A stretch of DNA of 64,000 nt from Stutzerimonas stutzeri. GTDB taxonomy: Bacteria > Pseudomonadota > Gammaproteobacteria > Pseudomonadales > Pseudomonadaceae. Below are positions 51,110-60,021 of this stretch, in pieces (positions within the stretch are counted from its first letter, which is position 1; every line of letters begins with the position of its first letter). Made by a program: the position numbers and the translations under genes. The notes below the pieces were generated by a model, which had not been told where the DNA came from, did not search any database, and worked only from the letters and a program-made list of their open reading frames with translations. The stretch is from positions 1,116,001 through 1,180,000 of the forward strand of contig NZ_CP073105.1 of the NCBI RefSeq assembly GCF_018138085.1, in the 5' to 3' direction.

Positions 51110-53170
51110 TTACAGGGGCTCCGAGTTGAGTCTGTGTTCGATACGCAGGGATTGGCGCAGCAGCGTGACCAGTTCGGCCGCAGGCAGGGGTTTGCTGTAG
51201 TAGTAGCCCTGGCCTTCATTGCAGCCTTCGTCGATGAGGTAACGTTCCTGCTCGGCGGTTTCCACGCCTTCGGCGATCACCAGCATGCCGAGACTCTTGC
51301 CCAGCTGGATGATCGCCCGGACGATGGTGGTGTCACCTTCGTCCACGGCCATGTCACGCACGAAGCTCTTGTCGATCTTGATCTTGTCCAGCGGCAGACT
51401 CTTCAGGTAACTCAGCGAAGAATAACCGGTTCCGAAATCATCGATCGCGATCAGCGCGCCGGAGCGACGCAAACTGTGCAGGTTGTGGGTGGCGGCGGCG
51501 ATGTCTTCCATCAGGCCGGTTTCGGTTACTTCCAGCTCCAGTGTCTCGGGTGGCAGCTGATGGGTGCGCAGCAGATTGCTGATCATCTCCGGCAGCTCGG
51601 CGTGGTGCAGCTGGACGGTGGACAGATTGACCGCCATGCGCAGATTACCGAAGCCTTGGCGATGCCATTCGCTCAGCTGGCGGCAGGCCTCGTCCAGCAC
51701 CCACTCGCCAATCCCGAGAATGCTGCCATTCTGCTCGGCCAGGGGGATGAAGACGTCCGGCGGAACCATCTTGCCGCTCGGGTGCGTCCAGCGCAGCAGT
51801 GCTTCCACACCGGTAATGCGCTTCAGCCGGTAATCGATCTGCGGCTGGTAGACCAGGTGGAACTCCCCGCGCTTGACCGCTTCTGCCAGATCGTTCTGCA
51901 AATCCCGCCGCGCCCGCATCTCGCTGTCGATGCTGGCGACGTAGAACTGGTAACGGTTGCGCGAGCGGCTTTTGGCCAGGGTCATGGTCTGCTCGGCTTT
52001 TTGCAGCAGCTTCTCGGTGCTGTCGCCGTCTTCTGGATAAAGGGTGATACCGATCGTGGCGCGCAGACGTATGGGTTGCTGATCGAGTACGACCGGCCGC
52101 TCCAGGTCGTCGAGAACTTTCTGAGCCAGCTCCGCCGCTTCATAGGGCTGCTCGAAGCCGAACAGGACCAGCACGAACTGGTCGCCGCCAAGACGGGCCA
52201 GCGCCCCGACACGCCCACTCAGTGCGCGCAGGCGGTCGGCCAGCGCCATCAGCATGCGATCGCCGTTCTGGTAGCTGTATTGCTCGTTCAGGCCCTTGAA
52301 GTCGTCCAGGCCGAGGCAGAGTACCGCCACCCGGCGCTGGATCCGGGCCGCTTCGCCGAGGATGTTGTCGAGTTGCTGCTGCAATTGCTGACGGTTGGGC
52401 AGGCCAGTCAGCGAGTCGTACTGAGTCATGCGCTGCAGGCTGTTCTCTGCCGCGTGGCGCAACTGCATGTTGTGTTCGATGGCGGCGAGCAGGCCGTTGG
52501 CAGTCTCTACCCAAAGTCCCAGCTCGTTTCGTTCATGGCCCTTGGGCATGGGCAGGGAATGTTCGCCGGGGCGGCCCGGATTGATGCGTGACATGTGCTC
52601 GATCAGCCTGGTCAGCGGCCGCGTCAGCAGCCATTCGTAGATCAGGTAGAGCAACAGCCCCAGCACCAGCGCACGGAGAATGCCAACGACGAAAATCACC
52701 GCCGAGTTGCTGATGAAATCCTCTCCGTAACGGGCGGTATCCAATGTGATGCGAAGGTCGCCGTAATACTCGTTATAAGGCGGGCGCCCAATCAGCGGGA
52801 TGGAAAAGGCCTGGTCTCGGCCGAGTATCGGGTCGGTTACCCAGCGTGATGGCAGCGACAGCAGAGGACGGGATTTGAAGGCCAGTGGCTCGTCGCCCGG
52901 ATGACCGATCGAGGCCTCGTGAATCGATTCGTGCTGGAACAAGCCCTCCATGACCTGCGCGCCCATTTCACGATCGAGGCTATAAATGGCCTGGGTGGAG
53001 GGGTCGCGTGTCATGCGCAGGATTCGCTGCGCCTCGGCGTTGATCAGCTGGCGGGTCTTGTAGGCATCGAAGACGATTTGCGCGCAGCTCAGCACCAGCC
53101 CAACGCCGAGAGCGGACAGCAGGACGACACGAAGCAGCTTCCTCGACAGGCTGTTGCGCGATGCGGTCAA
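51110..53170 (-). CDS. bifA: c-di-GMP phosphodiesterase BifA (degenerate GGDQF, intact EAL)
   Basis: A 686-residue membrane protein with a helix at about 12-32, a periplasmic sensor domain, a second helix near 158-180, HAMP, a GGDEF-type domain with GGDQF at 328-332, and an EAL domain with the EALLRW motif (EAL at 456-458) and DDFGTGYSSLSYLK. This combination and the genomic place match BifA of P. aeruginosa, which degrades c-di-GMP and shifts cells from biofilm to swarming. TTG at 53170 has an AAGGA site seven bases upstream and gives the BifA length; an ATG at 53206 is the alternative. Confidence 0.9.
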   Translation of the reverse strand: MTASRNSLSRKLLRVVLLSALGVGLVLSCAQIVFDAYKTRQLINAEAQRILRMTRDPSTQAIYSLDREMGAQVMEGLFQHESIHEASIGHPGDEPLAFKSRPLLSLPSRWVTDPILGRDQAFSIPLIGRPPYNEYYGDLRITLDTARYGEDFISNSAVIFVVGILRALVLGLLLYLIYEWLLTRPLTRLIEHMSRINPGRPGEHSLPMPKGHERNELGLWVETANGLLAAIEHNMQLRHAAENSLQRMTQYDSLTGLPNRQQLQQQLDNILGEAARIQRRVAVLCLGLDDFKGLNEQYSYQNGDRMLMALADRLRALSGRVGALARLGGDQFVLVLFGFEQPYEAAELAQKVLDDLERPVVLDQQPIRLRATIGITLYPEDGDSTEKLLQKAEQTMTLAKSRSRNRYQFYVASIDSEMRARRDLQNDLAEAVKRGEFHLVYQPQIDYRLKRITGVEALLRWTHPSGKMVPPDVFIPLAEQNGSILGIGEWVLDEACRQLSEWHRQGFGNLRMAVNLSTVQLHHAELPEMISNLLRTHQLPPETLELEVTETGLMEDIAAATHNLHSLRRSGALIAIDDFGTGYSSLSYLKSLPLDKIKIDKSFVRDMAVDEGDTTIVRAIIQLGKSLGMLVIAEGVETAEQERYLIDEGCNEGQGYYYSKPLPAAELVTLLRQSLRIEHRLNSEPL

Positions 53171-53370
53171 AAGAATTTCCTTTTTCCAAGCCGGGGGCCA
53201 GCGCAAGTATTGGTCGTCATAGATGAGGCGTCAAAGGTCGAGCATGGTTATAAGCGGCGACGTTATCAAAAGCTGTACAGGGGCAGCAGATCCTTCCGTC
53301 GATCACCGTCACGCCAGCTCCAGTCTTGGCAAACAGCGTGTCGGCACGGTGAGCGGCCGCTTTTGCCGAA

Positions 53371-53994
53371 TCAGCTCGCGACGGCGACCTCCTTCACCTC
53401 GCACCCCTTTATCACCATGCGAATGATCGTTTCGGCGGCCGCTTCGTAGTCGGCATCATCGAGCTTGGCCTTTCCCGTGACCGTGGAAATCTGCCAGTCG
53501 AAATCGGCATAGGTTTGGGTGGCGGCCCAGATGCTGAACATCAGATGGTTGGGGTCGACCCTGGCCATCAGTCCCTGATCGATCCAGGCCTGTATGCGGG
53601 CGACGTTGTGACTGGCTTGAGCATTCAGCTGCGCGGCGCGCTCGGCAGGCAGGTGCGGCGCCCCGTGCATGATTTCGCTGGCGAACACCTTGGATGCACA
53701 GGCGTGCTCGCGCGAAATGCGGATTTTGGTGCGGATGTAAGCGCGCAGCACATCGGCCGGTTCGCCAGGTTGGTTGAACGGGGCGGACGCCCGCAGCAAT
53801 GGCTCGACAATGCTGTCGAGAACTTCGCGATACAGGTTTTCCTTACTCTTGAAATAGTAATAGACGTTGGGCTTGGGCAGCCCGGCGCGGTTGGCGATAT
53901 CGCTGGTTTTGCTGGCGGCGAAGCCCTTTTCGGCGAACTCTTCGCTGGCAGCGCGCAGGATCAGTTCTTTGTTGCGCTCGCGGATACTGGACAT
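53371..53994 (-). CDS. TetR family regulator, RutR-like
   Basis: A 207-residue repressor with an N-terminal helix-turn-helix (TSDIANRAGLPKPNVYYYF, about 30-48) and a C-terminal ligand domain resembling E. coli RutR: ASKVFASEIMHGAPHL and DPNHLMFSIWAATQTYADF are close to RutR counterparts. RutR senses uracil and thymine and controls pyrimidine and purine genes. Here the gene is divergent from the binding-protein gene and borders a purine-related region, so a nucleobase ligand is likely. A TTGTATACAA palindrome lies in the shared intergenic region. Confidence 0.87.
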   Translation of the reverse strand: MSSIRERNKELILRAASEEFAEKGFAASKTSDIANRAGLPKPNVYYYFKSKENLYREVLDSIVEPLLRASAPFNQPGEPADVLRAYIRTKIRISREHACASKVFASEIMHGAPHLPAERAAQLNAQASHNVARIQAWIDQGLMARVDPNHLMFSIWAATQTYADFDWQISTVTGKAKLDDADYEAAAETIIRMVIKGCEVKEVAVAS

Positions 53995-54113
53995 AGGGCC
54001 TGTTCATTTCGTGACCACCCAGCCTGGTGGCTTGCGCCGCATCCTAGCATCGGCCTTCGAGGCGCCTCAAGGCAGCCGGCGAGTTGGAGATTTGTGATCT
54101 GTTTGTGGAATTC

Positions 54114-54123
54114 TTGTATACAA
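54114..54123. promoter_or_regulatory. Palindrome TTGTATACAA between the tetR-like and binding-protein genes
   Basis: A perfect 10 bp palindrome located 120 bp from the TetR-like start and 96 bp from the binding-protein start. A near copy (CTGTATACAA) precedes the chemoreceptor gene and a variant (TTGTGCACAA) lies upstream of the NCS2 permease. It is suited to a dimeric GntR- or TetR-type regulator. Confidence 0.45.
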
Positions 54124-54218
54124 AGTATCAGTCCCGTTTGTTACTGTGCGTTGCGCCGGGCCCTGTGCGCCAGTCGGGTTTCGGCACCCGCGCTGGTCGA
54201 ATACAAGGAGCCGTATCC

Positions 54219-55037
54219 ATGAAAATCTTCATTGCCTCGCTCGCGCTTGCATGCTCGACGACCGCTTTAGCCGAGCAGAGCTATGTAATAGGTGTCGAAC
54301 AGGCCGACTTTCTGCCGCATTACAGTGGCGACAGCCAGGGCAACTATCGCGGCTTCGCACGCGAGCTGTTCGACCGTTTCGCGGCGCAGGCCGGGATACA
54401 TCTGACGCTCCGCGTGATGCCCGCCGATGCCTTGCTCCCGGCGCTGCTCGCTGGCCAGATCGATGCCAAATATCCCGACAACCCGAGCTGGTCGGTGCAG
54501 GCTAAGATCGGCCCACCGTTGCACTACAGCCAGCCGGTGGTGAACTACGTGGACGGCGTGCTGGTGCCACCTCGTCGCGTCGGGCTGGGCATCGACGAGC
54601 TGAGGCGTTTGGCCGTCGTGGATGGCTGGACGCCCAGAGGCTATGAAGACCGTGTTCGCACGAACCAGGTGCAACTGGTAAGCAGCAAAGGCTTGCCGCG
54701 CATGGTCCGACAGGCCTTGCTCAAGGACACCGATGGCGGCTATTACAACGTCGTGGTTGCGGCCTATTACCTGAACAACCTGCGTGCCAAGCCGGGGGTG
54801 TTGGTGTTCGATCCCGGTCTGCCGCATACCCGCGGTACGTTCAATCTTTCAAGCCGTGAGCATCCAGAATTGATTGATCGTTTCGACCGTTTTCTCGACG
54901 AACAGCGGGCCGAAGTCGCCGCGCTCAAGGATAAGCACCAGGTGGAGGCCAACCTGTCCTCGGAATACATCGGGATGGAGCAGTGGAAGGTCGACTTTCT
55001 CGAGCGCCAACGACTCAAGCATGCCTCAGGCGGCTGA
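54219..55037 (+). CDS. Periplasmic substrate-binding protein, SBP type 3, without ABC partners
   Basis: A 272-residue exported protein with a signal peptide (MKIFIASLALACSTTALA) and the two-lobed fold of family 3 solute-binding proteins (YVIGVEQADFLPHY, GNYRGFARELFDRFAAQAG, LVFDPGLPHTRGTFNLS). The ATG at 54219 has AAGGAG. No ABC permease or ATPase genes are nearby; the next gene encodes a chemoreceptor. It may deliver a ligand to that receptor or to a distant transporter. The ligand is unknown. Confidence 0.82.
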   Translation: MKIFIASLALACSTTALAEQSYVIGVEQADFLPHYSGDSQGNYRGFARELFDRFAAQAGIHLTLRVMPADALLPALLAGQIDAKYPDNPSWSVQAKIGPPLHYSQPVVNYVDGVLVPPRRVGLGIDELRRLAVVDGWTPRGYEDRVRTNQVQLVSSKGLPRMVRQALLKDTDGGYYNVVVAAYYLNNLRAKPGVLVFDPGLPHTRGTFNLSSREHPELIDRFDRFLDEQRAEVAALKDKHQVEANLSSEYIGMEQWKVDFLERQRLKHASGG

Positions 55038-55221
55038 GCTGGGCGCGTCGCTACCGCCCGTTGGGTTGCCCGACGCCACCGTGGTTGCACGGAAATCCTG
55101 CCAGGCGTAGTCGCCTGATTCTTCTCGTGATCCTGAGCCAACCGACCTCGGAATGCTGGCGCTGAACGGTCGTAAAGACCCGAACGTTCAGGCCGATAGC
55201 ATTATGACGCTAATGCTTTTG

Positions 55222-55231
55222 CTGTATACAA
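55222..55231. promoter_or_regulatory. CTGTATACAA site upstream of the chemoreceptor gene
   Basis: One base different from the TTGTATACAA palindrome at 54114, located 50 bp before the receptor start, where it could overlap the promoter. Both copies continue as TGTATACAAA. Confidence 0.4.
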
Positions 55232-55280
55232 ACTTAAGTATAGTTGTGTACCGCAGAACAATAACAACCGAGGTCATATC

Positions 55281-57212
55281 ATGCCGTTCATGCAACGCAG
55301 TATTCAGTGGCAGCTGATTGTCAGCATGGGGGCGGCGCTGCTCACCAGCATGCTGATCGTCATCCTGGTCTATTCGTCGGCGGTCAACCGGCTGGCGGAG
55401 CGCTACCTGGTCGGGCAGGCGTTGCCGGCCAACGTCGCCGCGATTCGTAACGATATCGAACGAACCTTGGCGGCGCCGATTACCGCCACGGCCGGCATTG
55501 CCGGCAACAGCCTGGTGCAGGACTGGCTGCTGAACGGCGAAAGCGCCGACCTCGCCGACGCCATGGGGCGCTATCTCAATGGCGTCAAGGCGCAGCAGAA
55601 TGCCCTGGCCACGTCCATCGCAGTACTGGACAGCGGCAACTATTACTCTGACGCCGGTCTGTCGCGCACGCTCAGCCGCCAGGCTGCGGGTGACGGATGG
55701 TTCTATAGCCTGGTCGGCAGTGGCATCGAGCGGCGCTTCGAGATCGATATCGACAAGGCGTCTCGGCTGCCGACGCTGTTCATCAACCAACGCATCGAGG
55801 CAGGCGGCAAGACGCTGGGCGTCGCCGGGCTGGGCTACAGCCTGAAAAGCATGTCCGAGCTGATCAGCAACTTCCATTTCGGCGAGCGTGGCGAGGTCTA
55901 TCTGATCAACGCCGCTGGGCGAGTAAAAGTGCATCCGCGTACCGAGAACAACGACCACACCGAACTCAGCGCGCTGATCGGCACCGAGGCCGCGCAGCGA
56001 CTGCTCAATGGCAGTCACGATGCGGTGCGCTTCGAACGTGACGGCGAGACGTTCCTGGCCATCGCTCAGCCGGTGGAAAGTCTTGGCTGGGTGCTGGTCA
56101 GCGAGGTACCGGAGGCGGAGATCTTCGCCGAGGCGCGCCATACGCTATGGACCATCAGCCTGATCGGTGGCTGCATCGCGCTGTTCTTCCTGGCCCTGGT
56201 GGTGGTGCTGGCACGAGGGCTGGTCAAGCCGATTCGCCAGGTCACCCACGCCCTTGTGGAGATCGGTGGGGGCGGCGGTGACCTTACCCGTCGTCTGGAT
56301 GAAAGCCGTGCCGATGAACTGGGCGATCTGGCCCGCGGATTCAACCGCTTCATCGGCAGCCTGCGTGAGTTGATCGGCGATGTGCTCAACACCAGCCAAC
56401 AGCTGCGGACGGCTGTGGTGCAGGTGGCACAGGTGGTCGACAATACCGCCACGCGTGCCGGACGCCAGCATGAGATGACCGACATGGTCGCCACCGCCGT
56501 GCACGAGATGGGCCTGACCGTTCAAGAGATTGCCCGTAATGCCAGCAATGCGGCGCAGGCTTCGCAAGGCGCTCGCAGCGAAGCGATGCAAGCGCGCAAG
56601 GTGGTCGGTGATTCCATTGCGCACATCGAGAAGATGTCTGGCGATATCGGTCATGCGGCCGAATCGGTGACGGACCTGGCGCAGCAGGTGGCGTCGATCG
56701 ATAAGGTGCTGGCGGTGATTCGTAGCATTTCCGAGCAGACCAACCTGCTGGCGCTCAACGCCGCCATCGAGGCCGCACGGGCCGGTGAAATGGGCCGTGG
56801 CTTCGCCGTGGTGGCCGACGAGGTCCGGACGCTGGCGAGCCGGACCCAGGCGTCCACCGATGAAATTCAGCAAATGATCCAGGGCCTCAAGAGCGGCGCC
56901 GAAAATGCGGTCAACTCGATGCATGCGGGGCGGGCGGCGACCGGGACCGGCGTGGAGGCCAGCCAGCGCACCGGGCAATCGCTTGGCGCGATTACCGAGC
57001 AGGTCGAGGCGATCAGCGACATGAACACCCAGGTCGCCGCGGCAACGGAAGAGCAGAGCAGCGTGACCGAGGAGATCACCCACAACGTTCAGGGTATCGC
57101 CGATCTCGCCCAGGCCACGGCCAGCGACGTGCAGGGCTGCCTCGAGGACTGCCAGGCGCTGAGCCGCCTGGCGGATGATCTGAGCCGGAAGATGGGCAGC
57201 TTCAAACTGTAA
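55281..57212 (+). CDS. dCACHE-type chemoreceptor, McpH-like (purine)
   Basis: A 643-residue methyl-accepting chemotaxis protein. Transmembrane helices lie at about 10-32 and 290-312, with a long periplasmic double-CACHE domain between ([20 protein letters not shown] and [20 protein letters not shown]), then HAMP and the signalling domain with [20 protein letters not shown]. The periplasmic domain and context resemble McpH of P. putida, a receptor for purines. The neighbours (nucleobase permeases, PuuD, RutR-like regulator) fit purine chemotaxis, but ligand identity is inferred. Confidence 0.88.
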   Translation: MPFMQRSIQWQLIVSMGAALLTSMLIVILVYSSAVNRLAERYLVGQALPANVAAIRNDIERTLAAPITATAGIAGNSLVQDWLLNGESADLADAMGRYLNGVKAQQNALATSIAVLDSGNYYSDAGLSRTLSRQAAGDGWFYSLVGSGIERRFEIDIDKASRLPTLFINQRIEAGGKTLGVAGLGYSLKSMSELISNFHFGERGEVYLINAAGRVKVHPRTENNDHTELSALIGTEAAQRLLNGSHDAVRFERDGETFLAIAQPVESLGWVLVSEVPEAEIFAEARHTLWTISLIGGCIALFFLALVVVLARGLVKPIRQVTHALVEIGGGGGDLTRRLDESRADELGDLARGFNRFIGSLRELIGDVLNTSQQLRTAVVQVAQVVDNTATRAGRQHEMTDMVATAVHEMGLTVQEIARNASNAAQASQGARSEAMQARKVVGDSIAHIEKMSGDIGHAAESVTDLAQQVASIDKVLAVIRSISEQTNLLALNAAIEAARAGEMGRGFAVVADEVRTLASRTQASTDEIQQMIQGLKSGAENAVNSMHAGRAATGTGVEASQRTGQSLGAITEQVEAISDMNTQVAAATEEQSSVTEEITHNVQGIADLAQATASDVQGCLEDCQALSRLADDLSRKMGSFKL

Positions 57213-57219
57213 GCCTCGA

Positions 57220-57252
57220 TGCGCGCCCTCGCTCAGCGAGCGTCGGCGCGCA
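57220..57252. terminator. Long GC-rich two-part hairpin after the chemoreceptor gene
   Basis: TGCGCGCC pairs with GGCGCGCA as the outer stem and CTCGCT pairs with AGCGAG as the inner stem. It starts 7 bp after the stop codon. There is no T-run, so its role as a terminator is uncertain. Confidence 0.4.
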
Positions 57253-57364
57253 GGAACTTCATGTCGGTGTAGCGCTTGAGGCGCAGGGCGGGCGTCTCCA
57301 CAACGGAGATACTGCCCTCCGTTGCCGGCGCGTTTGTCGGGCTGCACTCAGCGTTGAGCGAGGC

Positions 57365-57394
57365 GAAAAAAAAAGGCAGCCCGACGGGCTGCCT
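57365..57394 (-). terminator. Intrinsic terminator of the Tsx-like gene
   Basis: On the minus strand AGGCAGCCC-GTC-GGGCTGCCT is followed by a run of nine T. It lies 19 bp past the stop codon of the Tsx-like gene. Confidence 0.93.
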
Positions 57395-57413
57395 CTCGGT
57401 CATCGCTGCTGGA

Positions 57414-58238
57414 TCAGAAGTGCGCCTTGAGCAGCAGGCTCGCGGTGTTCTGGTCCGTGGAGCCGACGAAGTTGCGGCTGACGAAGCCACCGTCCTCGAT
57501 GCCGTACTTATCCGACCAGTAGTCGTACTCGATACCGACATACAGTTTGCCCGGCTCGCCGTCGAGCGCCTTGCCCAGGTCGTATTTGATCTGAGGGTTG
57601 ATGTGCAGGTTCTTCGAAAGGAAGTCACCGCGACGCTCGGAACCGGCATCGTTGACCACCCAGTCGATATAGCCGTCGAACAGGATGTCGGACTTGCCCA
57701 CCGGAATGGTCATCGCCCAGGTGGGCGTGATCTGCCACTGGCCTGAGGGCTTGCCGGTGGTGCCATCGGGCTTGCGGTAGTAGACGTTGATCGCCATGCG
57801 ATCGAAGCCGGGGACGTTCAGGTCGACTGCCGGGCCGAGCAGATAGTTCTGGTTCGGCACGCCGTTGGTGCTTTCGCCGCGCTCGTAGGTAGCGGCCAGC
57901 AGCACGTCCTTGATCGGGCCGAAGCTCAGGTCCTGTCCGGTCAGCTTGCCGAACGACAGGCGCGGGCTGAATTCCCCGTAGTAGGTATGGCCGTCATTGC
58001 CGGACAGGCCGTTGTACCACTTGTTGTCGACGAACAGGAACATGTCGCCCCAGCTCCAGCCGCTGGCATGTTCGAAGGTGATGGTCTGTTGGATCTCGCC
58101 GGCATCGACCTTGAAGTTCTTGCCGTACAGATAGGTCAGGCTGTTGTTCTGCCATTGCAGCATGCCGTCGGCGAAGGCCGGGGCGGCGAGCAGGCTGCCG
58201 GCCAGCGCCAGCGAGAGGGGAGCGAGTCTGAAGTTCAT
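57414..58238 (-). CDS. Tsx-like nucleoside-specific outer-membrane channel
   Basis: A 274-residue outer-membrane protein with a signal peptide ending PAFA, then a barrel typical of the Tsx/OmpK family (DGMLQWQNNSLTYLYGKNFK; SGWSWGDMFLFVDNKWYNG) and a C-terminal Phe (LLLKAHF). Tsx channels admit nucleosides across the outer membrane. The ATG at 58238 starts the signal peptide. It follows the NCS2 permease gene on the same strand (77 bp gap), so outer- and inner-membrane uptake steps are encoded together. Confidence 0.87.
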   Translation of the reverse strand: MNFRLAPLSLALAGSLLAAPAFADGMLQWQNNSLTYLYGKNFKVDAGEIQQTITFEHASGWSWGDMFLFVDNKWYNGLSGNDGHTYYGEFSPRLSFGKLTGQDLSFGPIKDVLLAATYERGESTNGVPNQNYLLGPAVDLNVPGFDRMAINVYYRKPDGTTGKPSGQWQITPTWAMTIPVGKSDILFDGYIDWVVNDAGSERRGDFLSKNLHINPQIKYDLGKALDGEPGKLYVGIEYDYWSDKYGIEDGGFVSRNFVGSTDQNTASLLLKAHF

Positions 58239-58315
58239 GTTGGTGCCCTTTGGTTTTGTTGTTTTGATGAAGCGGCGTTGCGCCTGGCCGCATCGCGCCC
58301 AGGCGTCGATAGCGG

Positions 58316-59815
58316 TCAACCCGTTGGGGTCAGTTGCTGGCTGAGGTCGGTGGCGGTCGCCCTGGCGCCGGGCTCGGCATAGTTGGGGATGTTGACGGCC
58401 AGCGTGTTGGTGCCGAGCGAGTCTTCGATCAGGTTGTCCGGGTCGTAGTCGTCCTGTTCATCCGCATCGCGCGGCAGGAAGAAGTTGAGCAGGATCGCGC
58501 TGAAGGCACCGATGGTGATCGGCGAGCCGAAGATGTTCTTCAGCACCTCGGGCAGGTTGGTCAGCACTTCCGGAACAGCCGCCACGCCCAGGCCCAGGCC
58601 CAGCGAGATCGCGACGATGAGCATGTTGCGGCGGTTCAGGCCTGCTTCGGCGAGAATCTTGATTCCGGCAATCGCGACCGTGCCGAACATGATCAGCGTG
58701 GCGCCGCCGAGCACCGGCTTGGGCATCAGTTGCAGCACGCCACCGACCACCGGGAACAGTGCCAGCAGAATCAGAATGCCGGCGATATACAGCCCAACAT
58801 GACGGCTGGCGACGCCGGTCAGCTGAATGACACCGTTGTTTTGGCTGAAGGTGGTCATCGGCAGGCTGTTGAAGGTGGCCGCCAGCAGCGAGCTGCAGCC
58901 GTCACCGAGGATGCCGCCCTTGATGCGCTTGAGATACAGCGGCCCCTTGACCGGCTGACGCGAGATCATCGAGTTGGCGGTCAGGTCGCCAGCCGTCTCC
59001 AGCGGCGTGATCAGAAAGATCACCGCAACCGGGATGAACGCCATCCAATCGAAGGCGAAGCCGAACTTGAAGGGTTGCGGCACGCTGACTGCCGGCAGCG
59101 CGGCGAGGCTGGAGAAATCCACCATGCCCATCATCCAGGCCGCGACGTAGCCGACCACGAGCGCGACGATGACGGCTGACAGGCGCAGCAAGGGAATGCC
59201 GAAGCGATTGAGGATGATGATGGTGCCGAGTACCAGGCCTGCCAGCGCCAGGTTCTGCAGTGAGCCGGGATTCTCGACGCCGTAGCCACCTGCGATATCG
59301 GTCATGGATACCTTGATCAGCGACAGGCCCATCAGGCTGATGATGGTGCCGGTGACCACCGGTGTGATGATCCGCCGCAACTTATCGATACAGCGGCTGA
59401 CGGCGATCTCGACGAACGCGGCGCAGAAGCTGACGCCGAACAGCGTGGCGAGTATCTCTTCGGGACTGCCGCCGCGGTTCTTGACGATGAAACCCGCGGC
59501 AAGGATCACGCTGAGAAAGCCGAAGCTGGTGCCCTGCAGGCAGAGCATGCCGGCGCCGATAGGGCCGACCCGCTTGGCCTGGATAAAGGTGCCGATACCT
59601 GAGACGAACAGCGCCATGCTGACCAGATAGGGCACGTAGTCGCCCAGGCCAAGCACGCCGCCGATGATCAGGGTTGGGGTGATGACGCCGACGAAACTGG
59701 CCAGCACGTGCTGTATCGCGGCAAAGGTGGCGGGGAGAGGGCCTGGACGATCCTCGAGTTGATAGATCAGGTCCTGGTTGGGAGCGTCACCGCTCCTGGA
59801 TTCCGTTGCGGTCAT
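58316..59815 (-). CDS. NCS2 nucleobase permease (xanthine/uracil permease family)
   Basis: A 499-residue inner-membrane symporter with about 14 hydrophobic segments. The early QHVLASF motif and the NCS2 signature QNNGVIQLTG are both present. The XanP/UacT-like clade transports xanthine or urate with protons. It has an unusual acidic cytoplasmic segment after the last helices (DADEQDDYDPDNLIEDS). It is upstream of the Tsx-like gene and likely cotranscribed. Exact substrate cannot be read from sequence. Confidence 0.92.
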   Translation of the reverse strand: MTATESRSGDAPNQDLIYQLEDRPGPLPATFAAIQHVLASFVGVITPTLIIGGVLGLGDYVPYLVSMALFVSGIGTFIQAKRVGPIGAGMLCLQGTSFGFLSVILAAGFIVKNRGGSPEEILATLFGVSFCAAFVEIAVSRCIDKLRRIITPVVTGTIISLMGLSLIKVSMTDIAGGYGVENPGSLQNLALAGLVLGTIIILNRFGIPLLRLSAVIVALVVGYVAAWMMGMVDFSSLAALPAVSVPQPFKFGFAFDWMAFIPVAVIFLITPLETAGDLTANSMISRQPVKGPLYLKRIKGGILGDGCSSLLAATFNSLPMTTFSQNNGVIQLTGVASRHVGLYIAGILILLALFPVVGGVLQLMPKPVLGGATLIMFGTVAIAGIKILAEAGLNRRNMLIVAISLGLGLGVAAVPEVLTNLPEVLKNIFGSPITIGAFSAILLNFFLPRDADEQDDYDPDNLIEDSLGTNTLAVNIPNYAEPGARATATDLSQQLTPTG

Positions 59816-59964
59816 GGTTCAAGCCTGCCATTCGTTATTGTTCGGTCATGGGCTTTCGAGGCTGCACGGACCTCGCATCCTGATCATCGAAAAGCTGTTC
59901 GATCGGTCAGGTTGGGCTCGACTATAACAATCTGTGGACAGGAGTTGAAACAAAAAAATTATCG

Positions 59965-59976
59965 ATTGTGCACAAT
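59965..59976. promoter_or_regulatory. Palindrome ATTGTGCACAAT upstream of the NCS2 permease gene
   Basis: A perfect 12 bp palindrome in an AT-rich stretch, 150 bp before the permease start. Its TTGT-n2-ACAA frame matches the sites at 54114 and 55222. It may be an operator of a purine regulon. Confidence 0.4.
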
Positions 59977-60021
59977 TGCGACGACCGCGCCGTGCGCCAT
60001 GCAAACCAGGTGTGGCGCGAC

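Noticed and set aside
57233..57310. Possible C-terminal remnant of a lost gene on the minus strand (ending LKRYTDMKFLRADAR)
   Set aside because: Only about 25 residues look protein-like, no family could be named, and the frame then runs into the Tsx-like gene as a shadow.
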